Of a stretch of DNA of 64,000 nucleotides, positions 15,930 through 23,755 are shown in pieces (positions within the stretch are counted from its first letter, which is position 1; each line of letters begins with the position of its first letter). The DNA comes from an uncultured Clostridia bacterium (GTDB lineage: Bacteria > Bacillota > Clostridia > TANB77 > CAG-508): positions 1 to 64,000 of the forward strand of contig CAKPSH010000004.1 of assembly GCA_934183325.1 (NCBI GenBank). Direction: 5' to 3'. A model generated the notes under the pieces. It did no database searches and was not told the origin of the DNA. It saw nothing but the letters and a program-made list of their open reading frames with translations. The position numbers and the translations under genes were made by a program.

Positions 15930-18900
15930 ATGAGTGATTTTGTCCACCTACATATCCACAGTGAGTTTAGTTTACTGGATGGAGCTAATAGAATAAAAGA
16001 TTTGCCTGTTAGAGCTAAAGAATTAGGAATGAAGGCAATGGCAATTACAGACCATGGAGTTATGTATGGGGCAATAGACTTTTATAAAGCATGTAAAAAA
16101 GAAGGAATAAAGCCAATTATAGGTTGCGAATGTTATGTGGCCAAAAGAAGTAGATTAAACAAAGAAGCAGGAATTGATAATACATACAATCATTTAATAT
16201 TATTAGCAAAAAACAATCAAGGATATAAAAATTTAAGCAAAATGGTATCATTGAGTTTTGTAGAAGGATATTATTATAAACCAAGAATAGATAAAGAATT
16301 ACTTGAAAAATATCATGAAGGAATAATTTGCCTTAGTGCATGTTTAGCAGGAGAAGTTAATCAATATATATTACAACAAAATATGGAGAAAGCAGAAGAA
16401 ACAGCACTTTGGTTTAAAAATTTATTTGGAAAAGATTATTATTTAGAAATACAAAATAATGGAATAAGAGAACAAGTCCTAGTAAATCAAAAACTAGTGG
16501 AAATGTCAAAAAAATTAGATATTCCTTTGGTAGCAACAAATGATGCACATTATTTAAAAAAAGCAGATGCATATAATCATGAAGTATTACTATGTATTCA
16601 AACTGGTAAAAAAATGACAGATATGGATAGAATGAAATTTGAAACAGATGAATTATATGTAAAAAGTCCAGAAGAGATGAGCTCTTATTTTAAAAATGTG
16701 CCAGAAGCAATAGAAAATACGATAAAAATAGCAGATGAATGTAATGTGGAATTTGAGTTTGGACATACAATACTTCCAAATTATGATGTACCAGAAGGAT
16801 ACAAGACCCATTATGATTTTTTTAAAAAATTATGTGATGACGGAATAAAAAGAAGATATGGAGATAATCCATCACAAGAAATTAGAGAAAGAGCAGAATA
16901 TGAATTATCAGTAATATCAAAAATGGGATATATTGATTATTACTTAATAGTATGGGATTTTATTAACTATGCAAAAACACACGGAATTCCAGTAGGACCA
17001 GGACGTGGATCAGGAGCAGGTTCAATTTTAGCCTATGCAGTTGGAATAACAGATATTGACCCTATAAAATATAAATTATTGTTTGAAAGATTCCTAAATC
17101 CAGAAAGAATAAGTATGCCAGATTTTGATGTGGATTTTTCAGATGAAAAAAGGCAACAAGTTATAGATTATGTTGGAAGAAAATATGGAACAGATCATGT
17201 ATCACAAATTATCACATTTGGAACAATGTCTGCAAGAATGGTAATAAGAGATGTGGGAAGAGCATTAGATGTTCCTTATGCAGAAGCAGATAAATTAGCA
17301 AAAATGATACCAAATGAATTACATATCACAATAAAGAAAGCTATGGAAGAAAACAGAGAATTAAAAGAAATCTATGAAAGTGATGAAAGCACAAAAAAAC
17401 TTTTAGATATTGCAATGGCTTTAGAAGGAATGCCTAGACAGGCATCAACACATGCGTGTGGAGTAGTTATAACAAAGGATCCAGTGGATACTTATGTACC
17501 TTTATATGTAAGAGATGGTACAATTGCAACACAATATATAATGACTACTCTAGAAGAACTAGGACTATTAAAAATGGATTTCTTAGGACTAAGAACATTA
17601 ACAGTATTAGATGATGCAACAAGGATGATAAAAGAAACAAAAGGGATAGATGTACAATATGATCAGGAAATGAAAGATCCTAAAGTATATAAATTATGGG
17701 CAGAAGGAAAAACAATGGGAATATTCCAATTCGAAAGTGCTGGAATGACCAAATTTATGAAAGAACTAAAACCAGATAGCTTAGAGGATATTATAGCAGG
17801 AGTTTCACTATATAGACCTGGACCAATGGATCAAATTCCAAGATATATTCAAAATAAACTAGACCCAACACATGCTGTATATACTCATCCAGCATTAATA
17901 CCAATTTTAAATGTAACTTATGGATGTATGGTATATCAGGAACAAGTAATGCAAATTGTTCGTGACCTAGCAGGTTATTCATTGGGACGAGCAGATTTAG
18001 TTAGACGTGCAATGGGAAAGAAGAAACTAGATGTAATGGCAAAGGAAAGAGATATATTTATCAATGGTGAAGTTGATGAAAATGGAAATGTAATAGTGCC
18101 AGGTTGTGTAAGAAATGGAATAACAAAAGAAGATGCTAATAAAATTTTTGATGAAATGGCTGAATTTGCAAAATATGCTTTTAATAAATCACATGCAGCA
18201 GCTTATGCAGTGGTATCATACAGAACAGCATATTTAAAAGCATATTATCCAGAAGAATTTATGGCTGCAACTTTAAATAGTTATTTGGGAAATTTAGATA
18301 GAATACCATTATACATTGATGAATGTAAGAATATGAAAATTCAAATTCTAAAACCAGATATAAATAAAAGTAAAACAAAGTTTACTGTTGATAATGGAAA
18401 AATAAGATTTGGAATGGGAAGCATAAAAAATGTGGGAACAGCAGTTGTTGATGCAATAGTAAGAAATAGAGAAGAAAAAGGAGATTATAAGGACTTCGCA
18501 GATTTTTGTGAAAGGATACAAGATGAAGCAGTGAACAAAAAGTGTATAGAAAGCTTGATAAAAGCTGGTGCATTTGATAATTTTGGAATTTCAAGAAGCA
18601 CATTATTAGCATCATACGAAAATATTATTGATACGATTCAAACAGAAAATAGAAAAAGCTATCAAGGACAAGTAAGTATGTTTGATATTGGAAATGAAGA
18701 AGAAAAAAGTGCAACAAATGAATTTAAATATACTTATAATTTTCAAAAGGAATTTTCTGAGAAAGAATTGTTATCAATGGAAAAAGAAATGATAGGAATA
18801 TATATATCAGGACATCCATTAGAAAAAGTAAGAGAGGAGATAGAACGACAAACAAATATTAATTCATTAAATATGAAGGAAATATTAGAGGAAGAGGAAA

Positions 18901-19397
18901 ACGGCGAAAAATCTGATTATAAAGATGGACAAGTTGTGAAATATGCAGGTATTATTTCAAGCATAAAAAAGAAATATACAAAAAATAATACAATAATGGA
19001 ATTTGTTACGGTTGATGATTTGTATGGCAGTACTGAAGTAATCGTCTTTGAAAGTTGTTATCAAAAAGCAATGAATATTTTATTAGAGGATAATGTAGTA
19101 TTAGTTACAGGAAGATTAAGCATTAGAGAAAACTCTGATATTTCAATAATTGCTATGGACATAACACCTTTGGAAAAAAAAGAAAAAAGCATTTTGACTT
19201 TAGATATTACAAGTATAGATGAGACAACAAAAGTAAAATTAAGAGGAGCAATCAGATTCTTTTCTGGAGAGAGAAATAACTTACCAGTTGAGATAATAGA
19301 TGGTGAAGAAAGAAAAAAATGTGGAGCAATTTTTTCAAATAAAGATACAATAAAACAGTTTAAAGAAATACTGGGAGAGGAAAGAGTAAAAGTATAA
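15930..19397 (+). CDS. dnaE: DNA polymerase III subunit alpha, DnaE type
   Basis: A 1155-residue replicative polymerase. The N-terminal PHP domain starts HLHIHSEFSLLDGAN (residues 5-20). The polymerase palm has the catalytic motifs GPGRGSGAGSILAY and MPDFDVDFSDE (near residue 395). The finger region contains ATHACGVV-like STHACGVVI and ESAGM. A helix-hairpin-helix follows and an OB-fold (VKYAGIISSIKKK) begins near residue 1005. The start at ATG 15930 (MSDFVHLH) matches other DnaE proteins; AAGGAG lies 11 nt upstream, and the longer frame from 15894 lacks a site. It is transcribed alone, with promoter and terminator visible. Confidence 0.96.
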   Translation: MSDFVHLHIHSEFSLLDGANRIKDLPVRAKELGMKAMAITDHGVMYGAIDFYKACKKEGIKPIIGCECYVAKRSRLNKEAGIDNTYNHLILLAKNNQGYKNLSKMVSLSFVEGYYYKPRIDKELLEKYHEGIICLSACLAGEVNQYILQQNMEKAEETALWFKNLFGKDYYLEIQNNGIREQVLVNQKLVEMSKKLDIPLVATNDAHYLKKADAYNHEVLLCIQTGKKMTDMDRMKFETDELYVKSPEEMSSYFKNVPEAIENTIKIADECNVEFEFGHTILPNYDVPEGYKTHYDFFKKLCDDGIKRRYGDNPSQEIRERAEYELSVISKMGYIDYYLIVWDFINYAKTHGIPVGPGRGSGAGSILAYAVGITDIDPIKYKLLFERFLNPERISMPDFDVDFSDEKRQQVIDYVGRKYGTDHVSQIITFGTMSARMVIRDVGRALDVPYAEADKLAKMIPNELHITIKKAMEENRELKEIYESDESTKKLLDIAMALEGMPRQASTHACGVVITKDPVDTYVPLYVRDGTIATQYIMTTLEELGLLKMDFLGLRTLTVLDDATRMIKETKGIDVQYDQEMKDPKVYKLWAEGKTMGIFQFESAGMTKFMKELKPDSLEDIIAGVSLYRPGPMDQIPRYIQNKLDPTHAVYTHPALIPILNVTYGCMVYQEQVMQIVRDLAGYSLGRADLVRRAMGKKKLDVMAKERDIFINGEVDENGNVIVPGCVRNGITKEDANKIFDEMAEFAKYAFNKSHAAAYAVVSYRTAYLKAYYPEEFMAATLNSYLGNLDRIPLYIDECKNMKIQILKPDINKSKTKFTVDNGKIRFGMGSIKNVGTAVVDAIVRNREEKGDYKDFADFCERIQDEAVNKKCIESLIKAGAFDNFGISRSTLLASYENIIDTIQTENRKSYQGQVSMFDIGNEEEKSATNEFKYTYNFQKEFSEKELLSMEKEMIGIYISGHPLEKVREEIERQTNINSLNMKEILEEEENGEKSDYKDGQVVKYAGIISSIKKKYTKNNTIMEFVTVDDLYGSTEVIVFESCYQKAMNILLEDNVVLVTGRLSIRENSDISIIAMDITPLEKKEKSILTLDITSIDETTKVKLRGAIRFFSGERNNLPVEIIDGEERKKCGAIFSNKDTIKQFKEILGEERVKV

Positions 19398-19447
19398 AGA
19401 ATTTTATAAAATTAAAAAAATAATAAAAAAACATAACAAAATTGAAT

Positions 19448-19494
19448 TAAACCAAAAATGTTATACAAAACAGTTTAACATTTTTGGTTTATTT
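19448..19494 (+). terminator. dnaE terminator
   Basis: A 16-bp perfect stem (TAAACCAAAAATGTTA / TAACATTTTTGGTTTA) with a 12-nt loop and a following T-rich stretch (TTTTTAT). Confidence 0.85.
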
Positions 19495-19553
19495 TTATCT
19501 TGTTTTTTATGAGCAAATATTCAACTGAAATAAAATTAAATTATATATTAACG

Positions 19554-19599
19554 GTAGGAAAGCTGTTAAGGAGATTAGAAATATAAGGAAAATGTCGAA
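19554..19599 (+). promoter_or_regulatory. spoIIA upstream region: sigma-H-like elements and a Spo0A box
   Basis: GTAGGAAAG (19554-19562) is close to the sigma-H -35 (RnAGGAWWW). Twelve nt later comes TTAGAAATA, an imperfect -10 (RnnGAATWW). An exact Spo0A box, TGTCGAA, is at 19593-19599. The B. subtilis spoIIA operon uses sigma-H and Spo0A~P. The 0A box is the firmer of the two. Confidence 0.45.
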
Positions 19600-19692
19600 C
19601 ACTTCCTATAAATCGCCAAAACTTCTACTATTTCGCTATTGGAAAAAATTACCAATATATGTATAATTATTAAAGAAAAAGGAGTTGAAAAT

Positions 19693-20016
19693 ATGGATAT
19701 AAAATATGATGAAGTGGACAAGTTATTAACTTGCCAAATAACAGAGGAAATAGACCATCATACAACTGAAAAAATAAGGAGGATTTTAGACGATGAAATT
19801 GAGAGATATATGCCTAGAAAAATTATATTTAACTTTGATAAGGTTTCTTTTATGGATAGTGCCGGAATCGGAATGATTTTAGGAAGATATAAAATCATGA
19901 AAATGCTGGGAGGATCTATAGAACTAATAAATGTAAACTCAAGTGTTAGAAAAATATTTGAAATGAGTGGAATACATAGAATTATTTCTATAAATAACAA
20001 TAAAAAAATAGCATAA
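19693..20016 (+). CDS. spoIIAA: Anti-sigma-F factor antagonist SpoIIAA
   Basis: A 107-residue STAS-domain protein. In its dephosphorylated form it binds SpoIIAB and frees sigma-F in the forespore; SpoIIE is the known phosphatase. The phosphorylatable serine is Ser56 in SFMDSAGIGMILGRY, the STAS signature. The N-terminal strand-helix order and length match B. subtilis SpoIIAA (117). Start ATG 19693 follows AAAAAGGAG by 9 nt; the longer TTG frame from 19639 is unlikely. It is the first gene of spoIIAA-spoIIAB-sigF. Confidence 0.95.
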   Translation: MDIKYDEVDKLLTCQITEEIDHHTTEKIRRILDDEIERYMPRKIIFNFDKVSFMDSAGIGMILGRYKIMKMLGGSIELINVNSSVRKIFEMSGIHRIISINNNKKIA

Positions 20017-20027
20017 AAGAATATCTT

Positions 20028-20063
20028 AAAGGAGGAAATACTAGAATACTAGTATAAGAAAAA
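20028..20063 (+). promoter_or_regulatory. Split ribosome binding site of spoIIAB: SD, hairpin, start
   Basis: AAAGGAGG (20028-20035) lies 28 nt before the ATG, too far for normal use. Between them is a perfect 7-bp hairpin (ATACTAG, AATA loop, CTAGTAT; 20038-20055). With the hairpin removed the spacing is 10 nt. The start itself is confirmed by alignment with other SpoIIAB N-termini. Confidence 0.75.
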
Positions 20064-20480
20064 ATGGAAAATAAAGTAAAATTAGAAATTTTAAGTAAAT
20101 CAGCTAATGAATCTTTTGCTAGGATAGCTGTTGCAGCTTTTGTGTCACAGATAGATCCGACAATAGAGGAATTAGCAGATATAAAAACAGCAGTTTCAGA
20201 AGCAGTTACAAATAGTATAATACACGGATATGAAGAAAAAGAAGGGATTATTTATATTACCTGTATTTTAAAAAACAGAGAAATAACTATAGAGGTAAAG
20301 GACAATGGAATAGGAATTGAAAACATTGAAATGGCAAAAGAACCATTATATACGTCTAAACCAGAATTAGAAAGATCTGGAATGGGCTTTACAATAATGG
20401 AAAGCTTTATGGATGAAGTAAAAATAGAGTCAATTATAGGAATGGGGACAAAGGTGACAATGAAAAAAATAATTAAATAA
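20064..20480 (+). CDS. spoIIAB: Anti-sigma-F factor / serine kinase SpoIIAB
   Basis: A 138-residue GHKL-fold kinase that sequesters sigma-F before polar septation and phosphorylates SpoIIAA. Bergerat ATP-binding elements are present: AVSEAVTNSIIHGYE (N box, residues ~41-55), VKDNGIGIEN (G1, ~77-87) and ERSGMGFTIMESF (G2, ~104-116). The length and N-terminus (ANESFARIAVAAF) match Bacillus SpoIIAB. Translation begins at an SD-hairpin-ATG arrangement, which could set its amount relative to SpoIIAA and sigma-F, a ratio known to matter in this switch. Confidence 0.96.
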   Translation: MENKVKLEILSKSANESFARIAVAAFVSQIDPTIEELADIKTAVSEAVTNSIIHGYEEKEGIIYITCILKNREITIEVKDNGIGIENIEMAKEPLYTSKPELERSGMGFTIMESFMDEVKIESIIGMGTKVTMKKIIK

Positions 20481-20515
20481 AACAAAAGAATAATAAAAAA
20501 GGAATGGTACAAACA

Positions 20516-21241
20516 ATGTATGAAAACAATATAGAAGATGTAAAAAAAGCTCAGAGTGGAAGTAATGAAGCAATGGAAAACCTGATAAAGAATAATCAGG
20601 GGCTAATTTGGAATATTGTTAAAAGATTTAGTGGAAGAAATTATGAAATAGAAGATTTGTATCAGATTGGTTGTCTAGGATTTATAAAAGCAATTAGGAG
20701 ATTTGATACAAATTTTGAAGTACAAGTATCAACATATGCAGTACCATATATATTAGGAGAAATAAAAAAATATATAAGAGATGATGGAATAGTAAAAGTA
20801 AGTAGGTCTGTAAAAGAGCTAGGAATAAAAGTTAAGCAATTACAAAATGAATATTTAAAAAAATATAAAGAAGAAATAAGCATTCAAGAAATAGCAAAAG
20901 AACTTAATGTAGATAAGGAAGAAGTGATTTTTGCAATTGAAGCACAAAGACCAGTAGAATCAATATATCAGGAGGAACAAGGAGATGAAAAAAATAAAAG
21001 AGAATTAATTAGCAAAATACCTTCAAATAATAATCAAGAAAATAATATAGTTAATAATATGGCATTGGCTCAGATAATAGAGAATTTGGATAGTAGAGAA
21101 AGACAAATAATAATTTTAAGATTTTATAGAGATAAAACTCAAACTCAGGTTGGAAAAATGCTAGGAATATCGCAAGTGCAGGTTTCAAGAATAGAAAAAA
21201 ATGTTCTAAGCAAGATGAAACAGAAATTGGAGGCATCATGA
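20516..21241 (+). CDS. sigF: Forespore sigma factor sigma-F
   Basis: A 241-residue sigma-70 family factor and first compartment-specific sigma of the forespore. Region 2 reads YEIEDLYQIGCLGFIKAIRRF and VQVSTYAVPYILGEIKKYIRDDG. Region 3 is RSVKELGIKVKQL. The region 4 helix-turn-helix ends LGISQVQVSRIEKNVL. An ATG at 20504 directly abuts AAAAAGGA; ATG 20516 has 12-nt spacing and is preferred. It overlaps spoIID by 4 nt (ATGA). The STYAVP stretch, which carries a frameshift in sigG, is uninterrupted here, so the sigG shift is not a shared family feature. Confidence 0.95.
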   Translation: MYENNIEDVKKAQSGSNEAMENLIKNNQGLIWNIVKRFSGRNYEIEDLYQIGCLGFIKAIRRFDTNFEVQVSTYAVPYILGEIKKYIRDDGIVKVSRSVKELGIKVKQLQNEYLKKYKEEISIQEIAKELNVDKEEVIFAIEAQRPVESIYQEEQGDEKNKRELISKIPSNNNQENNIVNNMALAQIIENLDSRERQIIILRFYRDKTQTQVGKMLGISQVQVSRIEKNVLSKMKQKLEAS

Positions 21242-22250
21242 AAAGGATAATTTTTGCATTAATTTTAGTAATAATATTAAGCTTTTTAATACCAATATTA
21301 TTTTCAAGAAAATTTGAAAGTAAATTGATATATGCAGAACAACCAAAGGCAGAAGAACAAAAGAATGAAGAACTTCAAGTAGATAAAACATATAATTATA
21401 AGGACTATAAGACATTAAGATTATTACACACATCATCAAAAGAAATAGAAGAGGTTAATTTAGAAGAATATTTATGCAATGTTGTTTCGGCAGAGATACC
21501 AGCTTATTTTGAAATCGAAGCATTAAAAGCTCAAGCTATTGTAGCAAGAACGTATACAATATATACAATAATGAAGAATAATGGTAAACATGAAAATGCA
21601 GATATATGTGATTCGCCAAATTGCTGTCAAGCATGGATATCTAAGGAAAATAGATTAACAAAATGGGATGAAGATAATAGAGTAGAATATTGGAATCGAA
21701 TTGTAGAAGCAGTTAATTCAACTATTGGAAGAGTAATTACGTATGATGGAAAAGTAATAAATGCTGTATATCACGCAAATAGTGGAGGAATAACAGAAAT
21801 AGCATCAGGAGTATGGTCAGGGGGAGATTATCCTTATTTACAAAGTGTAGAAACTTTTCGGTGAAGAAGATTATCAACAATATAGTTCTGAAGTAAAATA
21901 CACTTATGAAGAATTAGAAAATAAAATAAAGAATAAGTATAAGGATTTTAAATTCGACGAAAATAAAACTACAGAGATAAAAGAGTACAATACAAGTGGA
22001 AGAGTAAAAACAATACAAATTGGAAATGTAAATATATCTGGAGTTGAGGCAAGAAGTATTCTAGGATTAAAATCAACGATGTTTAGCATAGAAAAAAATG
22101 ACAATGAAGTTATATTTAAAGTAAAAGGATATGGACATGGTGTACGGAATGAGTCAAACAGGAGCAGATGCATTGGCAAAACAAGGAAAAAAATGTGAAG
22201 AAATAATAAAACATTATTATTTAAACACTGAAATAGTAGAAAGTAATTAA
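21238..22250 (+). CDS. spoIID: Stage II sporulation lytic transglycosylase SpoIID, with two +1 shifts at CGG
   Basis: A mother-cell peptidoglycan hydrolase that works with SpoIIP and SpoIIM in engulfment. An N-terminal membrane anchor (residues 1-22) is followed by the SpoIID/LytB domain: EYLCNVVSAEIPAYFEIEALKAQAIVARTY, with the catalytic Glu in AEIPA, then HANSGGITE. Frame 1 gives 207 codons to YLQSVETF. At CGG 21859, skipping C reads GGT GAA GAA and gives 95 codons. At CGG 22145, skipping C reads GGA ATG AGT CAA, restoring the invariant GHGVGMSQTGA motif and a 34-codon end. The joined protein is 336 residues, normal for the family. Unshifted, the first CGG is followed at once by TGA. Start overlaps sigF by 4 nt. 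Confidence 0.93.
21859..21861 (+). other. CGG frameshift site 1 of spoIID, followed directly by UGA
   Basis: Codon 208. Context ACT TTT CGG TGA. Skipping C reads TTT GGT GAA GAA, joining SVETF to GEEDYQQY. The adjacent in-frame stop codon means that any ribosome reading CGG as a triplet terminates one residue later, so a full product requires the shift. Confidence 0.9.
22145..22147 (+). other. CGG frameshift site 2 of spoIID
   Basis: 95 codons after the first shift and in that frame. Context GGT GTA CGG AAT. Skipping C reads GGA ATG AGT, giving GHGVGMSQTGA, a motif with an invariant Gly at this place in SpoIID/LytB proteins. This is the clearest evidence that the inserted base is C and that the residue made is Gly. 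Confidence 0.92.
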
Positions 22251-22255
22251 AATAT

Positions 22256-22284
22256 GTATAGATATAAAAAATAGGGAAATAATG
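22256..22284 (+). promoter_or_regulatory. Candidate sigma-F-type promoter before the spoIIQ-like gene
   Basis: GTATA (22256-22260), 14 bp, then GGAAATAATG (22275-22284), resembling the sigma-F consensus GywTA-N15-GgnrAnAnTw except for one spacer base and the last position. spoIIQ is a known sigma-F target in B. subtilis. Confidence 0.4.
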
Positions 22285-22316
22285 TAATTAAATTAAGAAT
22301 AAAAAGGAGAGAAAAA

Positions 22317-23075
22317 ATGAAGGGTAAAATAAAAAAAATAATGCTTTTTACTATGATAATTTCTATAATTGCAGTTGCATCATTGATAATTGCGATGGTA
22401 ATAGAAATAAATAAAATGTATAGTGAATATAGGCAAAATATTGTAGCTGTTAAAGATGAACAGGCTAATAATAAAGAAGATGATATGATTGAAAATTATG
22501 AAGAAGCTAATAGTGGAATAGGGAAAACAGTAGAGGAAATAAAACAGGAGGAACAAAAAGATGAAACTAAAAATAACACTACTAGTAAAAATGAGAGCGA
22601 AACAAAAACAGAAAATAAGAAAAACGAAGTAAAACAAGAAGAGAAAAAAGTGGAAAAAGAAAGTGATCCAGTATTTGAAAAGCCATTAGAAGGTGAAGTA
22701 ATTAAGGAATATAATAAAGAGAATTTAGTATATTCAGAAACACTTAAAGAATGGACAACACATGCAGGAATAGATATAAAAGCTGAGTTATCAACAGTTG
22801 TAAAATCGGCAGAAGATGGTACAGTAACTGCAATAAAAAATGACCCTAGATATGGTATAACAGTAATAATATCACATATAAATGGTTATGAGACGAGGTA
22901 TTCAAATTTATTAACAGCTGAATTTGTAACAGAAGGAGAAAAGGTAACAAAAGGTCAAACTATAGGAACAGTTGGAAATACAGCGAGCTTTGAAGTGGCA
23001 GATAGTCCACACTTACATTTTGAAATTTTAAAAGATAGTGAAAGTTTAGATCCTAAACAAGTAATTAAATATTAA
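22317..23075 (+). CDS. spoIIQ: SpoIIQ-like forespore membrane protein with LytM (M23) domain
   Basis: 252 residues: one N-terminal transmembrane helix (~8-30), a charged Glu/Lys/Asn-rich linker (~35-125) and a C-terminal LytM/M23 domain (~130-252). Metal ligands are present: THAGIDI (H-x3-D) and HLHFEI (H-x-H). B. subtilis SpoIIQ has lost one of these, but clostridial SpoIIQ usually retains them, so this one may be an active endopeptidase. SpoIIQ joins SpoIIIAH across the intermembrane space. Position directly after spoIID supports the assignment. AAAAAGGAG is 7 nt before the ATG. A generic M23 family peptidase is the alternative. Confidence 0.82.
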   Translation: MKGKIKKIMLFTMIISIIAVASLIIAMVIEINKMYSEYRQNIVAVKDEQANNKEDDMIENYEEANSGIGKTVEEIKQEEQKDETKNNTTSKNESETKTENKKNEVKQEEKKVEKESDPVFEKPLEGEVIKEYNKENLVYSETLKEWTTHAGIDIKAELSTVVKSAEDGTVTAIKNDPRYGITVIISHINGYETRYSNLLTAEFVTEGEKVTKGQTIGTVGNTASFEVADSPHLHFEILKDSESLDPKQVIKY

Positions 23076-23107
23076 AAATAGCAAGAATGATTTTTCTTGC
23101 TATTTTT
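23074..23107 (+). terminator. Terminator of the spoIIQ-like gene
   Basis: AAAATAGCAAGAA pairs with TTCTTGCTATTTT, loop 4-6 nt, with T-run. It overlaps the stop codon. Confidence 0.85.
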
Positions 23108-23261
23108 ATGTGAAAAATAATTTGTAATACAGATACAAAAAAGATTTAATTTATATATTATATTAATATTGGGAATATTTTTAATAAAAATAAAAGAAAA
23201 TGAATTGCTATAAATAAGATGTATCAATTATTACAAAAAATAGAGAAAATATAAAAAAAAC

Positions 23262-23290
23262 TTGATATTTTTTAAATTGTAGTGTATGAT
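23262..23290 (+). promoter_or_regulatory. Sigma-A promoter for the 23.3-27.2 kb genes
   Basis: TTGATA (23262-23267), 17-bp spacer, TATGAT (23285-23290), about 43 nt before the start of the small membrane protein gene. Confidence 0.6.
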
Positions 23291-23332
23291 ATTTGTATGA
23301 ATTTTATATGTAAAAATATAAGGAGATATAAT

Positions 23333-23749
23333 ATGAAAAAAATAGTAATAACGTTATTAATTGCAATAAGCATTTTCTCTATATTTATAACATCTAGAGT
23401 ATATGCAACATCATCAGAAGGTCAACAAGTATTAGAATCAAATACAGCAGGAAAATTAATAGAAATAAAAGAAAAATCAGCAAAAGAATTAGATGATTAT
23501 ATAGAATTATATGGTGATAGAACTTATGGATTTACAGCATTTATATTAAATAAAATAAGATTCCTTAGTATACCACTATGCTTTTTAGGAATTGCAGTTA
23601 GTGCAATATATCAATATGTATTAGGAATAAGAAAGCTTGATACAAGATATAAAGGATTTTTTGCTCTGATAGCATTCATTACAATACTTGTAATATGTCA
23701 AGTATTACCATTTATATTTGTTGTTGTAGTTAAATTTGGAAGGAGTTAA
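23333..23749 (+). CDS. Small signal-peptide membrane protein with VirB2/TrbC-like layout
   Basis: A 138-residue protein. A signal peptide (KKIVITLLIAISIFSIFITSRVYA, probable cleavage after YA near residue 25) is followed by a short polar part and two hydrophobic helices (~75-97 and ~110-135). Signal peptide plus two helices is the layout of VirB2/TrbC-type pilin precursors, but I see no decisive motif. The protein at 53806-54165 has a comparable plan. It is the first gene of a run with the ParA-like and GGDEF-like genes (6-17 nt gaps). Start ATG 23333 follows AAGGAGATATAAT; the track frame from 23282 has no site. Confidence 0.55.
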   Translation: MKKIVITLLIAISIFSIFITSRVYATSSEGQQVLESNTAGKLIEIKEKSAKELDDYIELYGDRTYGFTAFILNKIRFLSIPLCFLGIAVSAIYQYVLGIRKLDTRYKGFFALIAFITILVICQVLPFIFVVVVKFGRS

Positions 23750-23755
23750 TAACTA

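Noticed and set aside
21238..22250. Frameshifts explained by random sequencing or assembly errors
   Set aside because: Random indels would favour homopolymers in this A/T-rich DNA. All five are an extra C outside homopolymers, always creating the otherwise unused CGG. Reads still need checking.
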